This document shows, piece after piece, positions 1 through 11,746 of a DNA stretch of 64,000 nt. Below the pieces are notes generated by a model. The model saw only the letters and a list, made by a program, of their open reading frames with translations, did no database searches and was not told the DNA's origin. The translations under genes were made by a program, and so were the position numbers. The stretch comes from Cheiracanthium punctorium. Its lineage: Eukaryota > Arthropoda > Arachnida > Araneae > Cheiracanthiidae. How positions within the stretch are numbered: the stretch's first letter is position 1; each line of letters opens with the position of its first letter. The stretch is from the NCBI GenBank assembly GCA_038373885.1, contig JAWZYV010013563.1, forward strand, positions 603,001-667,000, written 5' to 3'.

Positions 1-3000
1 TCTTTTTATAAGAGGTAGGAACTGTGGAAAAAAATTGAAAGAAATTGTATTAGTAATGTTAACCTTTAAAGAACAAAATAAAATCACAATAAATGTTTAA
101 GACAGATTGAAAACAGAAATTGTTTTTGTGAACGTCAATATTTTCCTAGTGAAATATGAACCCTAAGAATAAAAATAAATCAATAGAAACCAAATTTTCT
201 TATGACGGCTGTTCTCTAGGAATGAGTTGTGACGTAATATGAAGCAGTCTTTTATTTGACTATCAGAAAATAGCTATTTGTTCTGAAAAAATGTTCATCG
301 TCTAAATCAATTCCTGTATTTATGTATCTAATTTAGAATGCTTCCTTTTTCTCTCGGTAATTTGGTATCATGAGTTTAAATTCTCAACAAAGAATAAAGA
401 AAAATATTAAATTAAACCTATCAGCTAAAAGTAGTTCTAATTATATAATGGTAGTTTTCAATGTTCTATTTTCAGGGTTATAAAATATTAATGGCTTAAA
501 AAAGTCTAAACCTGCAAATACAGTGTTAATACGCAAGCATTTCACTAGGTGAAATTAGTTGAACGAAAAAACTTTTACCTTTATATAAACTTCTGAACAT
601 GATACTATCACCAACGAAGCTTAAGCTAAAAATAAAAGCGAGAGAGATTGACTGGAGTGAGTGACAGCTCCACCTCGATATTTTATTTCTATTCTTTCGT
701 TCTGCACGAATTGTTTTATGAATCCTGGCTCATGAAGATATAGGCTGACGTGTGTATCGATATGATGGATGTAGTTTCTATAGCCATTAGTTAGACAATA
801 ACACGCCGAGCGTTTTATTTGCAGTGTTTGTGTGTGTATATATAGCTCATAAAAATGGCACTTTATTGAACACCGAGAATGATTTTGTGCCGTTATGAAG
901 GCGATTTTAATAACAGGAGGGACACCAGGTTATTGCTGATCCAGAAATGTTTCAAAGGAACGAAGCATATATCATGGATGGGTCACTCTTATTTTAACCT
1001 GTTTATTTTAATTTTGAACCCATGTTTAACCTGCTCGTTTCCATCTTTATATAGACGCTACGGAGAAGTCCCTTTTTTTTAACCTCCGATGGTTCTTTGA
1101 ATGCTCTGCTGGAACGCAGGATTGTGCTTGCGCAATAGCTCGCTTCCGGTGCACTACACTTAAACAATAAATTCTTGCTTGTTACATCTAAAAGCAGTAA
1201 ACTTACCGTTATTGCCTTTTGGCAGGGGTCGAGCAAATCTGTAGTGATTAGTTTAAATTACTTTATTTTGCAAATTATTCATGTACTGTAAGTAGTAGCT
1301 GAAATGGACTACAAAATTGGGAATATAACGTGCACACCGTGTGAGCTAAATAAAAGAGTATAAAAATACCTGTGTTATAGCGACTCCTAATTATTTTTTA
1401 TATTATTTTATTATGTGAAAACATCTGATTCTTTTAAATATTAAAAAAGTAAATTTGTATTTTTTAAACAATTTTAATTTTTTATAAAATGCCATACTTT
1501 GTTGTTTGACAATGCACTAAATATGAAATTTCATTATTTTAAAAAATATAAATATTATGATATTTGTTGTCGATTGTTGTTTGATATTACTAAGATATGA
1601 AAGAAAAAGGAGTGTGATTTCATAGATTTGTTACAGGCCTATGGGTGGACACGGCTTTCTCATAGTTAAATTATAGAGAGATTGAAATGTTATTAATAAC
1701 ATAAAACTCTGGGCACTCTACCCTTTCGAAGAGCTACCAATATCGTGAAAGATATAAAATACTGCGCTCGGCATTAATAATACGCATCTGGCTGTACCAT
1801 AAAGCAAAACCATACTACATTGCACATTTTCTTCCGTGTTGTATTAATGCTCACAAATATATACAATGCCGTGCATTTTGTTAATTTAAATAAAATCAAT
1901 ACAGTACAAATTGTTACTGCACTTATAAAATATATGACACTCACTGTTTTAATGAGAGCATTGACCCTGAATTACGTATATAATTTACTAGATTAGCTTT
2001 TCTAATATTGTTGTTGACATAGTAACCCTTTTGCTTATATGCAAGAAAAACATTTGGTGCTTGACATATCGTAATTTGCCAGCTAATTGGCCTTCTTTTG
2101 TTAGTTAATTATTGTATTTAAAAATAGTTGAAAACGTAATGTTTTTTACCTCCTTGTGAGAAAATATAGTGTGGCTAGCTATAGAGCATGCCTTTTTGTT
2201 GTGAGTATTTAGGAGTGATCTATTTGACACAACATTTAAAAAATACGAATCCCCTCTTCCGATAAAAAAATAATCGTAGTATCACAGTCTATAACACTTT
2301 TTATTTTATTCTATTTATATATTTTATGGTTTTTGATTCAACATTTTTATGCTGCTGTAAGCTGCATGTAATACGTCACTCGAAATATATTTTCAAGACA
2401 TGTAAGGGAGAAATGTAATAAATGGGACTGGTTATGACAGGGGAATGACTAGAAAAACTGAATCGACTCAAAGCTTCTGCTGTGAACTTTTCTAATTCAC
2501 GCTTGGTGTTTTTGAATTAAAACTTTTCGCACATGTTATTGTTAGTTGCACACCCTGTAGCCGAACTAAAGCTACAAATTATTTATTTACATCACGAAGA
2601 AATTTGTTTATGAAAAAAGTTAGAAAAGCATATCGTCTCCAAACGTCTGTGTCTTACTGCAGGTTAAAGTAAGGAATGGGACTGCCCTATTTAACCCTCA
2701 TTCATTGCAGATTGTAGCATAGCACGCATTAGTACATTTTTAAAATTATATTTTACAATCTTTAAAGTTTTGAGGAACAAATTTGAACTAATGAAATGAA
2801 GTATTTTTGTTATTATTCTAAATTTGATATTTTTAAATATGTTAGCCGCCTATTTTGTTCGTTTCCCCGAGGATTATCAAATTAAAGTAATTCTGGTGTA
2901 TGTAAAAATAAGGCTAGAATTAACATTAAAAATGTTTTATTTTATTATGTCTCATTCATAACACTGTCTGGCATGAATGGGATAATTTATGAAACTTTGT

Positions 3001-3829
3001 ATTTTTACTTTTAAAATTTATTAGACTTGTGCTATTTTAAGTGTGAGTAATTTATGTGCTTTTGCGTATGTTTCCTGAAAAGTGAAATATTACTATTTAT
3101 TTGCATGCAATTTCCAATCAAGTAATTGCTTACAACTTTTTTTTTTTTGTGATTTCGGAATGCAAAATGTCCCGTTCATGCCCCTTCTCTGTTACATTCT
3201 TATACGTTCTAAAGCATAAATCTACAACGCATTAATATTAAAATATGCCTAATTCTTCGCACTGCGAAATTTTCTTTTATAACGCGAAAGTTTGTTTTGC
3301 TGAATAAAAAGCATACATGATCATAAGATTACACGTAATTTGATACAAATTTGTCAGTCGTTTAAAATAGCGTATAATTTATTAAAAATTTGACTGTAGC
3401 GGAGAGAGTAAATTTGCTTTGCTTCTAAAGAGATTTATATTTTCAGATGTAAAATAGAAATTTTTTCATTATTATCATACGACTGCGAAATATGTTAAAT
3501 TTGCATATTTTTTTTATGAGATTATATCTAGATGTATACAGATTTTCTTTCTTTTTTAAATACAGATTGTCAAAAAGAAAAAAGTTCTGTTAGTGGAAGT
3601 CAAATATTAAAAGATAATGCTGAATAGAAAGAGATTCAAAAATAAGGCAATTTCTTAAATTTTCCTAACGATAAATCAGTGTCAAAAATTAGAATTGATT
3701 TTATAACTCAATCGTATTTTGAGTAATTTTGTTTAAATTATGCCTTTCAAAAGTTTCAAGGCGCATTTTATTTATTTTATAATGCAGTATTGCTTTATAA
3801 TACAGTAAATTTAATAATTTTATCAACCC
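1..3829. other. AT-rich non-coding DNA, nothing recognised
   Basis: No frame here reads like a known protein. The longest (67 and 77 codons, around 879-1236) have compositions expected by chance in AT-rich DNA. The section near 600-1240 is slightly richer in CpG than its surroundings, but I see no promoter, RNA gene or repeat that I can defend. It could be intron or intergenic DNA. Confidence 0.6.
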
Positions 3830-3833
3830 TTAA

Positions 3834-4147
3834 CCCTTTGACACGCGGTGGTTGCGCCGTTAAACCACTTTATTTCAGCGCTTTCACTGACAGTCGCAAA
3901 AGATATGGTTACATGGCCCCAACACTGAAAAAATGCAGTCGTTGCCATCGATCCATTTAACTACCAACAACATGTTGATCAATAGATTAGACCATCTGGT
4001 GCCACAGAGCTAAAGAAGTTTTCTGACACAGCCTGCTGCGTGGCCATAGTTAAATGGATATATGGCAACGGCTGCACTTTTCCAGTGTTGGGCAGTTTAT
4101 CCAGTTGATCTTCTATATTGATGTGAAAATGCTTGCGCTTCAAAGGG
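3834..4147. mobile_element. piggyBac-like miniature element, copy A
   Basis: The element is 314 bp and is flanked on both sides by TTAA (3830-3833 and 4148-4151). The left end reads CCCTTTGACACGCGG and the right end, inverted, reads CCCTTTGAAGCGCAAG. TTAA duplication plus ends starting CCCT is the piggyBac pattern. There is an inner inverted pair: GCAGTCGTTGCCAT near 3933 against ATGGCAACGGCTGC near 4063. It has no coding capacity, so it is a non-autonomous MITE. Related copies lie at about 13.35, 15.23, 21.37, 46.0 and 55.75 kb. Superfamily assignment is inference from the ends only. Confidence 0.7.
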
Positions 4148-4163
4148 TTAAATATAACATATA

Positions 4164-4950
4164 CAGCGAAACCCCGATCTATCGTTCCCGCATCCATCGT
4201 TTTCCCGCATTGATCGTTTTATTTCTGTGGTACCTGCACAACTTGTATTGGAATAACGTTAAAGGAACTCGCATGTATCGTTCGTCATAAATTGACTTTC
4301 CCGCGTCCATCGTTGTAAAATTTTTCTCCTGGCTAAAAAGAAATTGAAGGTTAAGTGGAAATATGGCATACAAACAGTAATTTCTTGGTATGAGTTCTTG
4401 GGCTGATGATGATCAGATGAACAATGGTTGCGTGTTGGAAAGGTTGTGTATAGCGTGAAATTTAATAATTTTTTCCATTAATCAAGAAGTTGAGGCATGT
4501 GGTATCCTAAACATGAAAGGTAGGTGTGATAATGCAAAAAACGAAAATAATGGCGAAGCAGAGGATAATATTCTTGCCACTGAGGAAGAGATTACACTAG
4601 TATGAAGTTTGAAGCAATAATGGTATTTGAAATGGTATGAACTTTTATATACAAACATAAAATCACAGAAGAGGTCGAGAAAAGTATTGTAAATCGTGAA
4701 AATTTACTGTTTAATTTAAAAAATGATGAAAAACCCAACATAAAATACTGATTTTGGAAAATAAGTATCGTTAATTTTCATCTTCGATTTATTTGATTTG
4801 TAACAAATTTGTATTTGTTATACAGTCATTGCGTACTTGCATAAACACTTCTTTCTTCGTAGTTTGACTTGATCCCGCATTTGTCGTTTTCCCGCATTCA
4901 TCGTTTTTTCCTACGCACCCCTTGAAAAACGATGAATCGGAGTTTTACTG
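4164..4950 (+). mobile_element. pogo/Tigger-like deleted DNA transposon
   Basis: The 787-bp element starts CAGCGAAACCCCGAT and ends, inverted, CAGTAAAACTCCGATTC, with TA on both sides (4162-4163 and 4951-4952). Ends of the CAGTAAAACC-CGAT type with a TA duplication are typical of the pogo/Tigger group of the Tc1/mariner superfamily. Secondary inverted motifs (CCCGCATCCATCGTTTTC near 4188, CCCGCATTCATCGTTTTT near 4891) repeat near both ends. It lies 13 bp after copy A of the TTAA miniature. Only a short coding relic remains inside, so it cannot mobilise itself. Confidence 0.7.
4477..4605 (+). pseudogene. pogo/Tigger-like transposase C-terminal relic
   Basis: A forward reading frame gives INQEVEACGIL followed about 20 residues later by an acidic stretch that includes ATEEEITLV. 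That resembles the region after the catalytic domain of Tigger-type transposases, where a VEACG-like motif and an acidic DEEI stretch occur. There is no start codon, and the frame is bounded by stops. It sits inside terminal repeats of matching type, which supports the call. The catalytic DDD core is not visible. Confidence 0.4.
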
Positions 4951-5101
4951 TAGTAAATTTATCAAGCAATTATAAAATGAACTTCTACATCATGAAATCA
5001 CAGCTGACAAATTACCTAAACTACATTAACATTCTTAAAAGCCATTAATAATAGCCCTAAAGAAAGAAAGGGAAAAAACAAAGAAACAAAACAGTAAATA
5101 T

Positions 5102-5300
5102 ATGTTACGACAGATTTCTTATGGCTTCTCAGAAAATACAACTTTATTTCAGGGAGCCACAAGAAATGCCCTGCAATCTTATTTACTCTTTCCTCTCATG
5201 ATCGTATCACGGGCCCTTTCACGTCACATCAAAATGCTTGGCTATCCGCCAGGAGCTCATATCGAATTCACGGTACGACCTGCATCACTATCCTTAGGTG
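5102..5300 (+). repeat. Leader segment of the tandem array, shared with 8.5 kb
   Basis: This stretch precedes the first ~400-bp unit. It resembles 8522-8720 in the same orientation: both carry CAAAATGCTTGGC, then a diverged stretch ending in TAGGTGACTTAGAAATGAAA. The similarity shows that the array unit has, or once had, a longer left part that survives in only two places. A 78-codon frame crosses it, but it does not resemble a protein I know and is not conserved in the 8.5-kb copy. Confidence 0.5.
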
Positions 5301-5809
5301 ACTTAGAAATGAAAACCTGTGTGCCACTTGAAAATTAATCTTCCATCCGCTGGGGGTCTCTTCTAACGTTGTTTTTAAAGCATGTTTTTGTTTTGATTTG
5401 AAGTGTGGGATGCGTCTTTTAATGTTGCGATGGCGTCTTCGATTTGCTGCTTCTTGTAGACGATTCATTTCGATTTGGATTTACAGAAATGAAAACCATC
5501 TGACATTTAATTATAATAATATTAATAAAATAATTAGCAAGTCAAGTATAAATGTTCAAAAATATTATTATTTGTGCAGTAATAACAAATATATAAAAAA
5601 AAAACAGGAATTAAAATATAAAAAAAAAACCGAAATAAATGAAATAACTAAACGTTTTATATATTGTTTAAAATGTAGTTTTCTTAGAAATTAAAACCTG
5701 TACACCACTTAAAAATTAATTTTCTACCTGCTTGAGTCTCTTCTAGCTTTGCTTTTGCATTGATATAAAAAAAAACAAGAATTAAAATATAAACAAATAT
5801 AAATATAAA

Positions 5810-5850
5810 GCTCGGCTGTTCGAGCCTCGTCAGGAGTCCCTGAACCCCCC
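5810..5850 (+). repeat. SINE-like fragment with B-box-like motif
   Basis: The text CTGTTCGAGCCTCGTC resembles a pol III B box (GGTTCGANNCC), and the following CAGGAGTCCCTGA echoes a segment near 43.0 kb on the opposite strand (CGAGCTCGTCTCAGGA and so on). This suggests a small retroposon fragment inside the tandem array. The match is short and no A box or poly(A) is visible, so it is tentative. Confidence 0.25.
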
Positions 5851-5894
5851 TAATTTTTTAGTTTCATTATTGCCATATTAAAACGATACTAATT

Positions 5895-6086
5895 GACTAT
5901 GTCATTTTATCTCATGTATTTCGCCTGGTAACCCTATGTTGAAATTTTTATGATTGTAACCTATTTATAGAAAAATACATGTGATGCCTATTCTACAGTT
6001 TACGAAATATTTTAGCAATAGATTAAAGCTGTTGTGAACTAACAGTATTTCAATATAAAGGGGGTGAGACATAAAATGACATAGTC
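5895..6086. mobile_element. Small inverted-repeat element inside the array
   Basis: The ends GACTATGTCATTTTAT (5895-5910) and ATAAAATGACATAGTC (6071-6086) are a perfect 16-bp inverted pair about 190 bp apart. It interrupts the second unit of the tandem array, so it arrived after the array formed. No coding capacity is visible. The class is unknown: the flanks (AATT on the left, ATTA on the right) do not give a clear target duplication. Confidence 0.5.
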
Positions 6087-7310
6087 ATTAAAATTATGAA
6101 ATAAATAAAAAAATTAACCGCTTTAAATATTGTTTAAAATGTAGCTTTCTTAGAAATGAAATCCCGTACACCACGTAAAAATTAATTTTCTATCTGATTG
6201 GGTTTCTTTCAGGATTTTTAAAGCATGCTTTTAGGCATTTGTTTTGATTTGAGGTGTGGGATGCTCTTTTACTGTTGCGTTGTCGTCTTCTATTTGTTGC
6301 TTCTTGTAAACGGTTAATTTCGATTTCAATTCTTAGAAATGAAATTAGCTTACATTTATAATATAATCATCATAATAAAATTATTAAGAAGTCGAACAAA
6401 AGTGTAATCGAATATAATTTTTTGTGCAGTAATAATAAATGAATATAAACAAAACATAAATTAAAATCTAAAGAAATAAAAATGAAATATGAAATAAATA
6501 AAGTAAAATAAAATAGGCATATTATAGTATCTAAATGCTTTATTGTTTCAGCTGTAGTTTTCCTAAAAATAAAAAACTGTACTTGAATAATTCTCTATGC
6601 ACTTTGGTCTCTTCTAATGCTATTTTTAGAGCATGTTTTTGTTTTGATTTGAGGCTTGGATGCGATTTTTAGTGTTGAGTTGGTAGTCTTTTGCTTCTAT
6701 GTTGCTTCTTGATATGTTGCTTCTTGCAAACAGTTCATTTCAATTTCTATTCCTAGAAATGGAAATCCTCTGACATTTAATAATGATAATAATAATAATA
6801 ATAATGATAGAATAATTAGAAATATTTTTTTCTGTGATATTATCAATAAGTAAATATTAAGTCAAGTCAAATATTGGCGCAACAGCCCATTAAATATAAA
6901 CAAATACAAATGAAATATGAAATAAAAGATCTAAATGTTTATTGTTCCAGATGTAGTTTTTTTTTGGAAATAAAAACTTGTGTGGCATTTGAAAATTAAT
7001 CCCTTATTTGCTTTGGTTTTCTCTAATGCTATTTGAAAAGCATGTTCTTGTTTTGAGGGGTAGGATGAGTCTTTTAATGTTGCGTTGGTCGTTTTTGATA
7101 TGTTACTTCTTGTGAACAGTTCATTTCATTTTCGATTATTAGAAATGAATATTATCCGATATTTAATAATAACAACGATAATAAAATAATTACCAAGTAA
7201 AAAAACAGAAATGTTATTTTTCGGGCAAGTAAGAATAAATAAATTTAAACAAAGTATAAACAAATCAATAAAATATCAGATTGTTTTATTGTTTTAGCTG
7301 CAGTTTTAGC

Positions 7311-7962
7311 TTCAACGTCTATAAAACATCATTTACATAAGTATAAAAAGTAGCTTTTTTTATCAGTTTATTTTTTTTCTCCTTTCATAATAATTCAATT
7401 GATTATTGAAAAACGACTTCAGTCCTAACATTCCAGGAATCGATAAAAACTGTATAGTATATACATACACTTTTTGTATTATTTTTTATTTGGATTTTAA
7501 AGGACTCGTTTGGTTTTGTTGTAGTGATTAGGCTTTAAAGCATGCAATAGTTTTTATTTGATTATGTTGGATAAAGTCATGAGATGTAGTTTAGCAATGA
7601 ATAATTTAAGTTTTTATAGCAAAATGTTACTGGAACATAACTAATTTTCTCATGGAATAATTTGAGCTTTTATGAAACAGCCATGAACTGAACAGCGTAT
7701 TATACGAAATAAAATATTTAGAGAGAAAAAAAAAACTTCTCATTTAAACAACAAAATACCATTTTAGAAAAATTGATAAATAAACCCTCCGGGAAAAGAA
7801 AGAATAAAAAACCTGGAAAGTTAAGAAGTCATATGTCCCACAAGAAATAAAACGTTTAAATTGTTTAAAAATGCCTCACCAAAGTTCAAACGTCAGAGTG
7901 TGACTTGTTCAAGATTAAAGGATTTTGGTTAATAAACACATTATTTAACTAACTTCACAAAA
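7311..7962. other. AT-rich non-coding DNA, nothing recognised
   Basis: I see no coding, RNA or repeat signal beyond short A/T runs between the tandem array and the SINE. Confidence 0.5.
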
Positions 7963-8099
7963 GTCTGTTAATAGCTCAGTGATAAAAGCATTCCATAATT
8001 TGTAACTGTATTCTTTGTGAATTCGGGTTAAGATTCACGCAAGACCACAAATTTTAAAGAAGATGCTTAAGCAAGAATATTAATTTCAAAGTGATACTT

Positions 8100-8130
<31 letters not shown>
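7963..8130 (+). mobile_element. tRNA-derived SINE with poly(A) tail
   Basis: The head is tRNA-like. It has an A box TAGCTCAGTGATAAAAGC (7972-7989) and a decayed B box GGGTTAAGATTC (8025-8036), at spacing normal for a tRNA. GTCT (7963-7966) can pair with AGAC (8042-8045) as an acceptor-stem remnant. An unrelated tail of about 55 bp follows, then about 31 A (8100-8130). tRNA head plus body plus poly(A) is SINE architecture. The B box has lost the CG of GGTTCGA, so pol III activity is doubtful. I could not find a clear target-site duplication. Confidence 0.6.
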
Positions 8131-8132
<2 letters not shown>

Positions 8133-8520
8133 TGAGTCAATGCATTTACAGTTACTGAGATTTTATATTTATTGACGCTTTCTACATCGTGATTCAGCGT
8201 ATCCTTCTGTAAAAACAACAGTTATGCGATTATAATTTTTTCTTTCAAAAAATTGTGCAATAAAAAAAGACGTATTCTTATATTTTATTGGTACACTGAG
8301 TAAATAAAAATTCTTCAAAGAAGCAGTGTTCTATTTTAAAGACAAGGTAGTGCAGAAAAATACTCACCTTCACGATAATGTACTTAAACATCCGTAAACT
8401 AAAAAAAGAGGAGTAGATATCAAGATGTAAATTCACGTCAATTAATAATTTCTTCTTATCTAAATATTTAAAAACGCGCGGCGATGGTCCATTTACGATA
8501 GGAATCGACAGACTACTTCA
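8131..8520. other. AT-rich non-coding DNA, nothing recognised
   Basis: No coding or structural signal was found between the SINE tail and the 8.5-kb repeat copy. Confidence 0.5.
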
Positions 8521-8745
8521 AGCCTCTGATAAACAGAATTTTGTTTATTAAAAGTCAACAGGGAGAACGTTTTTATGTGAAACAACCTATCTATTCTTCC
8601 CCTTCTTGGCCATTATCGCACGCTTCAAAATGCTTGGCGGTATGCCAGTGCCTCATAAAGTATTCAAGGAACGATCTGAATCACTACTTTTAGGTGACTT
8701 AGAAATGAAAATTGTGTATAGCTGTTAAAAGTTTGCCTCTTTTGC
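8521..8745 (+). repeat. Dispersed copy of the array leader
   Basis: The segment matches 5102-5330 in order and orientation, with CAAAATGCTTGGCGG, then TAGGTGACTTAGAAATGAAA and further weaker identity. It is separated from the array by unrelated DNA and the SINE. This shows that the repeat is dispersed as well as tandem. Confidence 0.5.
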
Positions 8746-11700
8746 AATCGCGGGGCTGTTTTTGAATATTTTTCTGCATTTCTTTTTCTTTTTTTCCTTC
8801 TCGAATGTGATGAAATTTAGTTTTAACAGTTTTGTTTCAAAATTGTATTTACAGATAAATGAAATATGTTTGTACTGAGAAAACTTTCAATGGCGTGTGT
8901 AGGCGATGAGTTTGCAGAAACAATTTATCAGAGGGAAGCGATTGCGTTCTGTTTCCTATTTATTTTTAATCCTGAACCCAGGTTTAAAATGCGCTACTAA
9001 TTTCGAATGAAGTCCCCCAAACATAAAATTTTAAGTTAGTGATTAAATTAACAACTTTTCCTATTTGTCTAAAGAATCATTTAAGAAAAATTCTGTTGCA
9101 TTTTTAAAATAAATAACATGTTTTATATAAAAAAGGAATTTTTTTTAAATATCACATTATTTTGCAGTTCTGTGGTGTAATTAACAAGATCAACAACCTT
9201 TTTTTAAAAGAAGATTTTAACATTTAATATTAAATTAAAATTGAAAAAATAAATCCATTTTTTATATTTATTATGAAATGTTTTAAGATGAAAACTTGAA
9301 TGATGATTTTTATAAACATATGCTTTTTCATTCATTCAAATACATAATGGAGTTGATTTAACACGAATTGTATGTATCCAATGCTGGAGTTCTGAATTTT
9401 ATACGTAAACTGTAGAGTAAATCTCCCTGAAGTTTAAATGCAAATTTAAATCCAATGCTCATTTCAAAATTAGCAGTAAATGCAGTTCAATTTTAACTGT
9501 AACTTTAGTTTAAATGTTCAGTTCAGTTTCAGCAGCGTATATTGATCTCTTTGGTTAAGCTGCTAATTTATATATTAAGTTCATTTCAGTCACATGTTTG
9601 TATAAACTTAATTTGAAAATTCAATTCAAGTACTTTAACTCAATGTTTTAGGAGTTAACCATGATAGTTAAATTTCGAGTACCATATGAATCAACTCCAG
9701 CATCAGTGATGACCTTAAGCGCATTTTATTAAAATTAAGAGAATGCTGATTGTTAAAGAATTTATCCTGAGAAGAAAATATGGCATTTGTTCAGTAATAT
9801 ACACTTGAAGTATACATAAATTAAATTTCATTTGGTATTTATGTGATCGTGAAATTGCAGTGCTATAACTCAAATCACAGCAATACAACAATAGCTGTAA
9901 GCCAAAATCATGTAAACCAAATAAAGCCAAATCATCGATTATGAACGACTTTCCAACACATCATTCTTTGTAGCGCCAGATCTGGCGATACATCGTCAGC
10001 AAACTTAGAGAGATTTGGCGGATAATTTCAAAAAAGCTGTATGTCACCAATAATGCAATTTCGCGAGACCCTGTTTAAGAGAGCATTGAATGCTATTTAT
10101 ATCTTTTAAATGAAAATTAAGCAGTTGTAATCGTTTATGTACTTATTTAATTGTGCCTTAATGTGGCTAAATTGCTATAGGCAGTTATGCATAGAAATTA
10201 TTTTCAATGCCTCTATAAAAGTTGTTTAAATGCTACATATATCATACTGTAACTTAAACATAAACAAATACATGACAAATTCATAAAATTGCAATGAGTT
10301 TGCCCTTTTTTGATACTAAAAATTACCTTTCCTTTGAAATTACTTTTCCTTTGCATATTTCATATTTTATTTTAATATAAGTTGTGGCTATAAAAATGCA
10401 AACTACGTAAAGTCTCGCCCTTGAAGAAAAATGGTAGGTATTTCTACAAATTGACATTCTGTAAATTTGTTGGAATTATGAAACGAAGTTAAAAACATTT
10501 GCGACAAAGAAACTACAGTTCCAATTCACTTCCCTCGACATATTGTAAGGGCATTTAAAATATTTCTATAAGAAATAGATAAGGGTTTAAAACTTGTCAG
10601 TTATGTTCATAAATCTAAGTATGCAAGCTACTGTTTATTAAAAAAATAAAATACTTTTTTCTTCGCTATAGAATGTCTTAATAGAAAAATATCAACATCT
10701 GAAATAAATAAACTTACACACACTGCACACTCATATAAAAATGTACTTATCCTTAGTACAGGTGTTTTGAATGAAAAATGTTCATCCTTCTTCAACTGAA
10801 ATAGAGGAGACTCACACACCATGGTACTGAAGATAAGATAATTTTATGAGTGCTTTTCATAAATTCATCTTTTGAAAGTTTTATTTACTTCATATTTTAA
10901 ATACGGTTTTCTATTGAGTTCCATTTGTGATCATCAACATGCTTTAAGTATTTTTTAAATGCTTAATTGGAGTTAAAATATCTGTTTCAATTCATATTTA
11001 AAAAAGGGGTTTATTGTATGCGAAAATAACGAATATTATATATTTCTTAAAACCGACTGATTGTTTCTAAACTATGATTAATTTTGAAAAATTACTGTAT
11101 AAGTCTACAAGGTAGTGTATATTTTTTAGAATATAAATATTGAAATATTGTTGAGATATTTCTTTACATCAAATTACAATAGAAGAATTGAGTTTCATAT
11201 CAATTACTTTATTTTGTATAAGCAAGTTTGTAAAACCCTTTTGTTTTGTGAATTTATTTTACTTTCCTGCTGGAAACAGATTTTTTATTTAAAAATTTAA
11301 GGGGTTATTCTCAGACAACGAAGAATTTGATATGTCAAGAAATGTTTGTAAAAGGGGAATATTATCAACAAACTCCTTCATTCATGAAATCGAATCTTTT
11401 TCCAAGAAATTCTTGATGATGATTTGGACATATAGATATGACGAAATTTGCATTTAACTTCGTGAGGTTAGAATCTGGAAGTAAGTGAATTTGAATACCA
11501 AAGCGAACATTTTGAGGAGAGAGAAGAAAAATAAATGTTTATTTTTGAATAAGTAAATCATGTTTGTGGATGAATAGAATACTGCAAGTGGGCAATTGCA
11601 CTTAAATTATAAAGAGTGAAGGTAAATTATGTAGACTTTACTGTAAATATTCAGTTTTTCCGAGTGTATTTGTGACCGACAGCACATACCTATCCTATGC

Positions 11701-11746
11701 GATGTTAAATACTAAATAAAATCCTGATTGTGCATCGTTACATATA
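8746..11746. other. AT-rich non-coding DNA, nothing recognised
   Basis: Three kilobases without a credible gene. Near 9974 there is a 14-bp palindrome CGCCAGATCTGGCG in a slightly GC-richer patch. Reading frames of 60-70 codons around 9.7-10.8 kb look random. Confidence 0.55.

Larger units (their letters stand above)
5301..7310 (+). repeat. Diverged tandem array, about five ~400-bp units
   Basis: The anchor TTAGAAATGAAAACCTG or close variants recurs near 5302, 5684, 6150, 6565 and 6967, so the period is about 380-470 bp. Each full unit goes on with AATTAATCTTCC-like text, a CTCTTCTAA-type motif, AAAGCATGTTTTTG, TTTTGATTTGAGG, a TGCTTCTTGT-AACAGTTCATTTC motif, a second AGAAATGAAA and an (ATA)-rich tail ending near TGTGCAGTAATAA. 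Unit 2 is internally deleted and is interrupted by the 5.8-6.1 kb insertion. Units differ enough that the array looks old. It could be a local satellite or a tandem multiplication of a transposon part. Confidence 0.7.

Noticed and set aside
5102..5694. 78- and 98-codon frames in the tandem array as genes
   Set aside because: The frames are not kept open in the other tandem units or in the 8.5-kb copy, so there is no sign of coding constraint.
5102..7310. CRISPR-like or other prokaryotic repeat array
   Set aside because: The units are ~400 bp, diverged and without unique spacers; the window is eukaryotic in every other respect.
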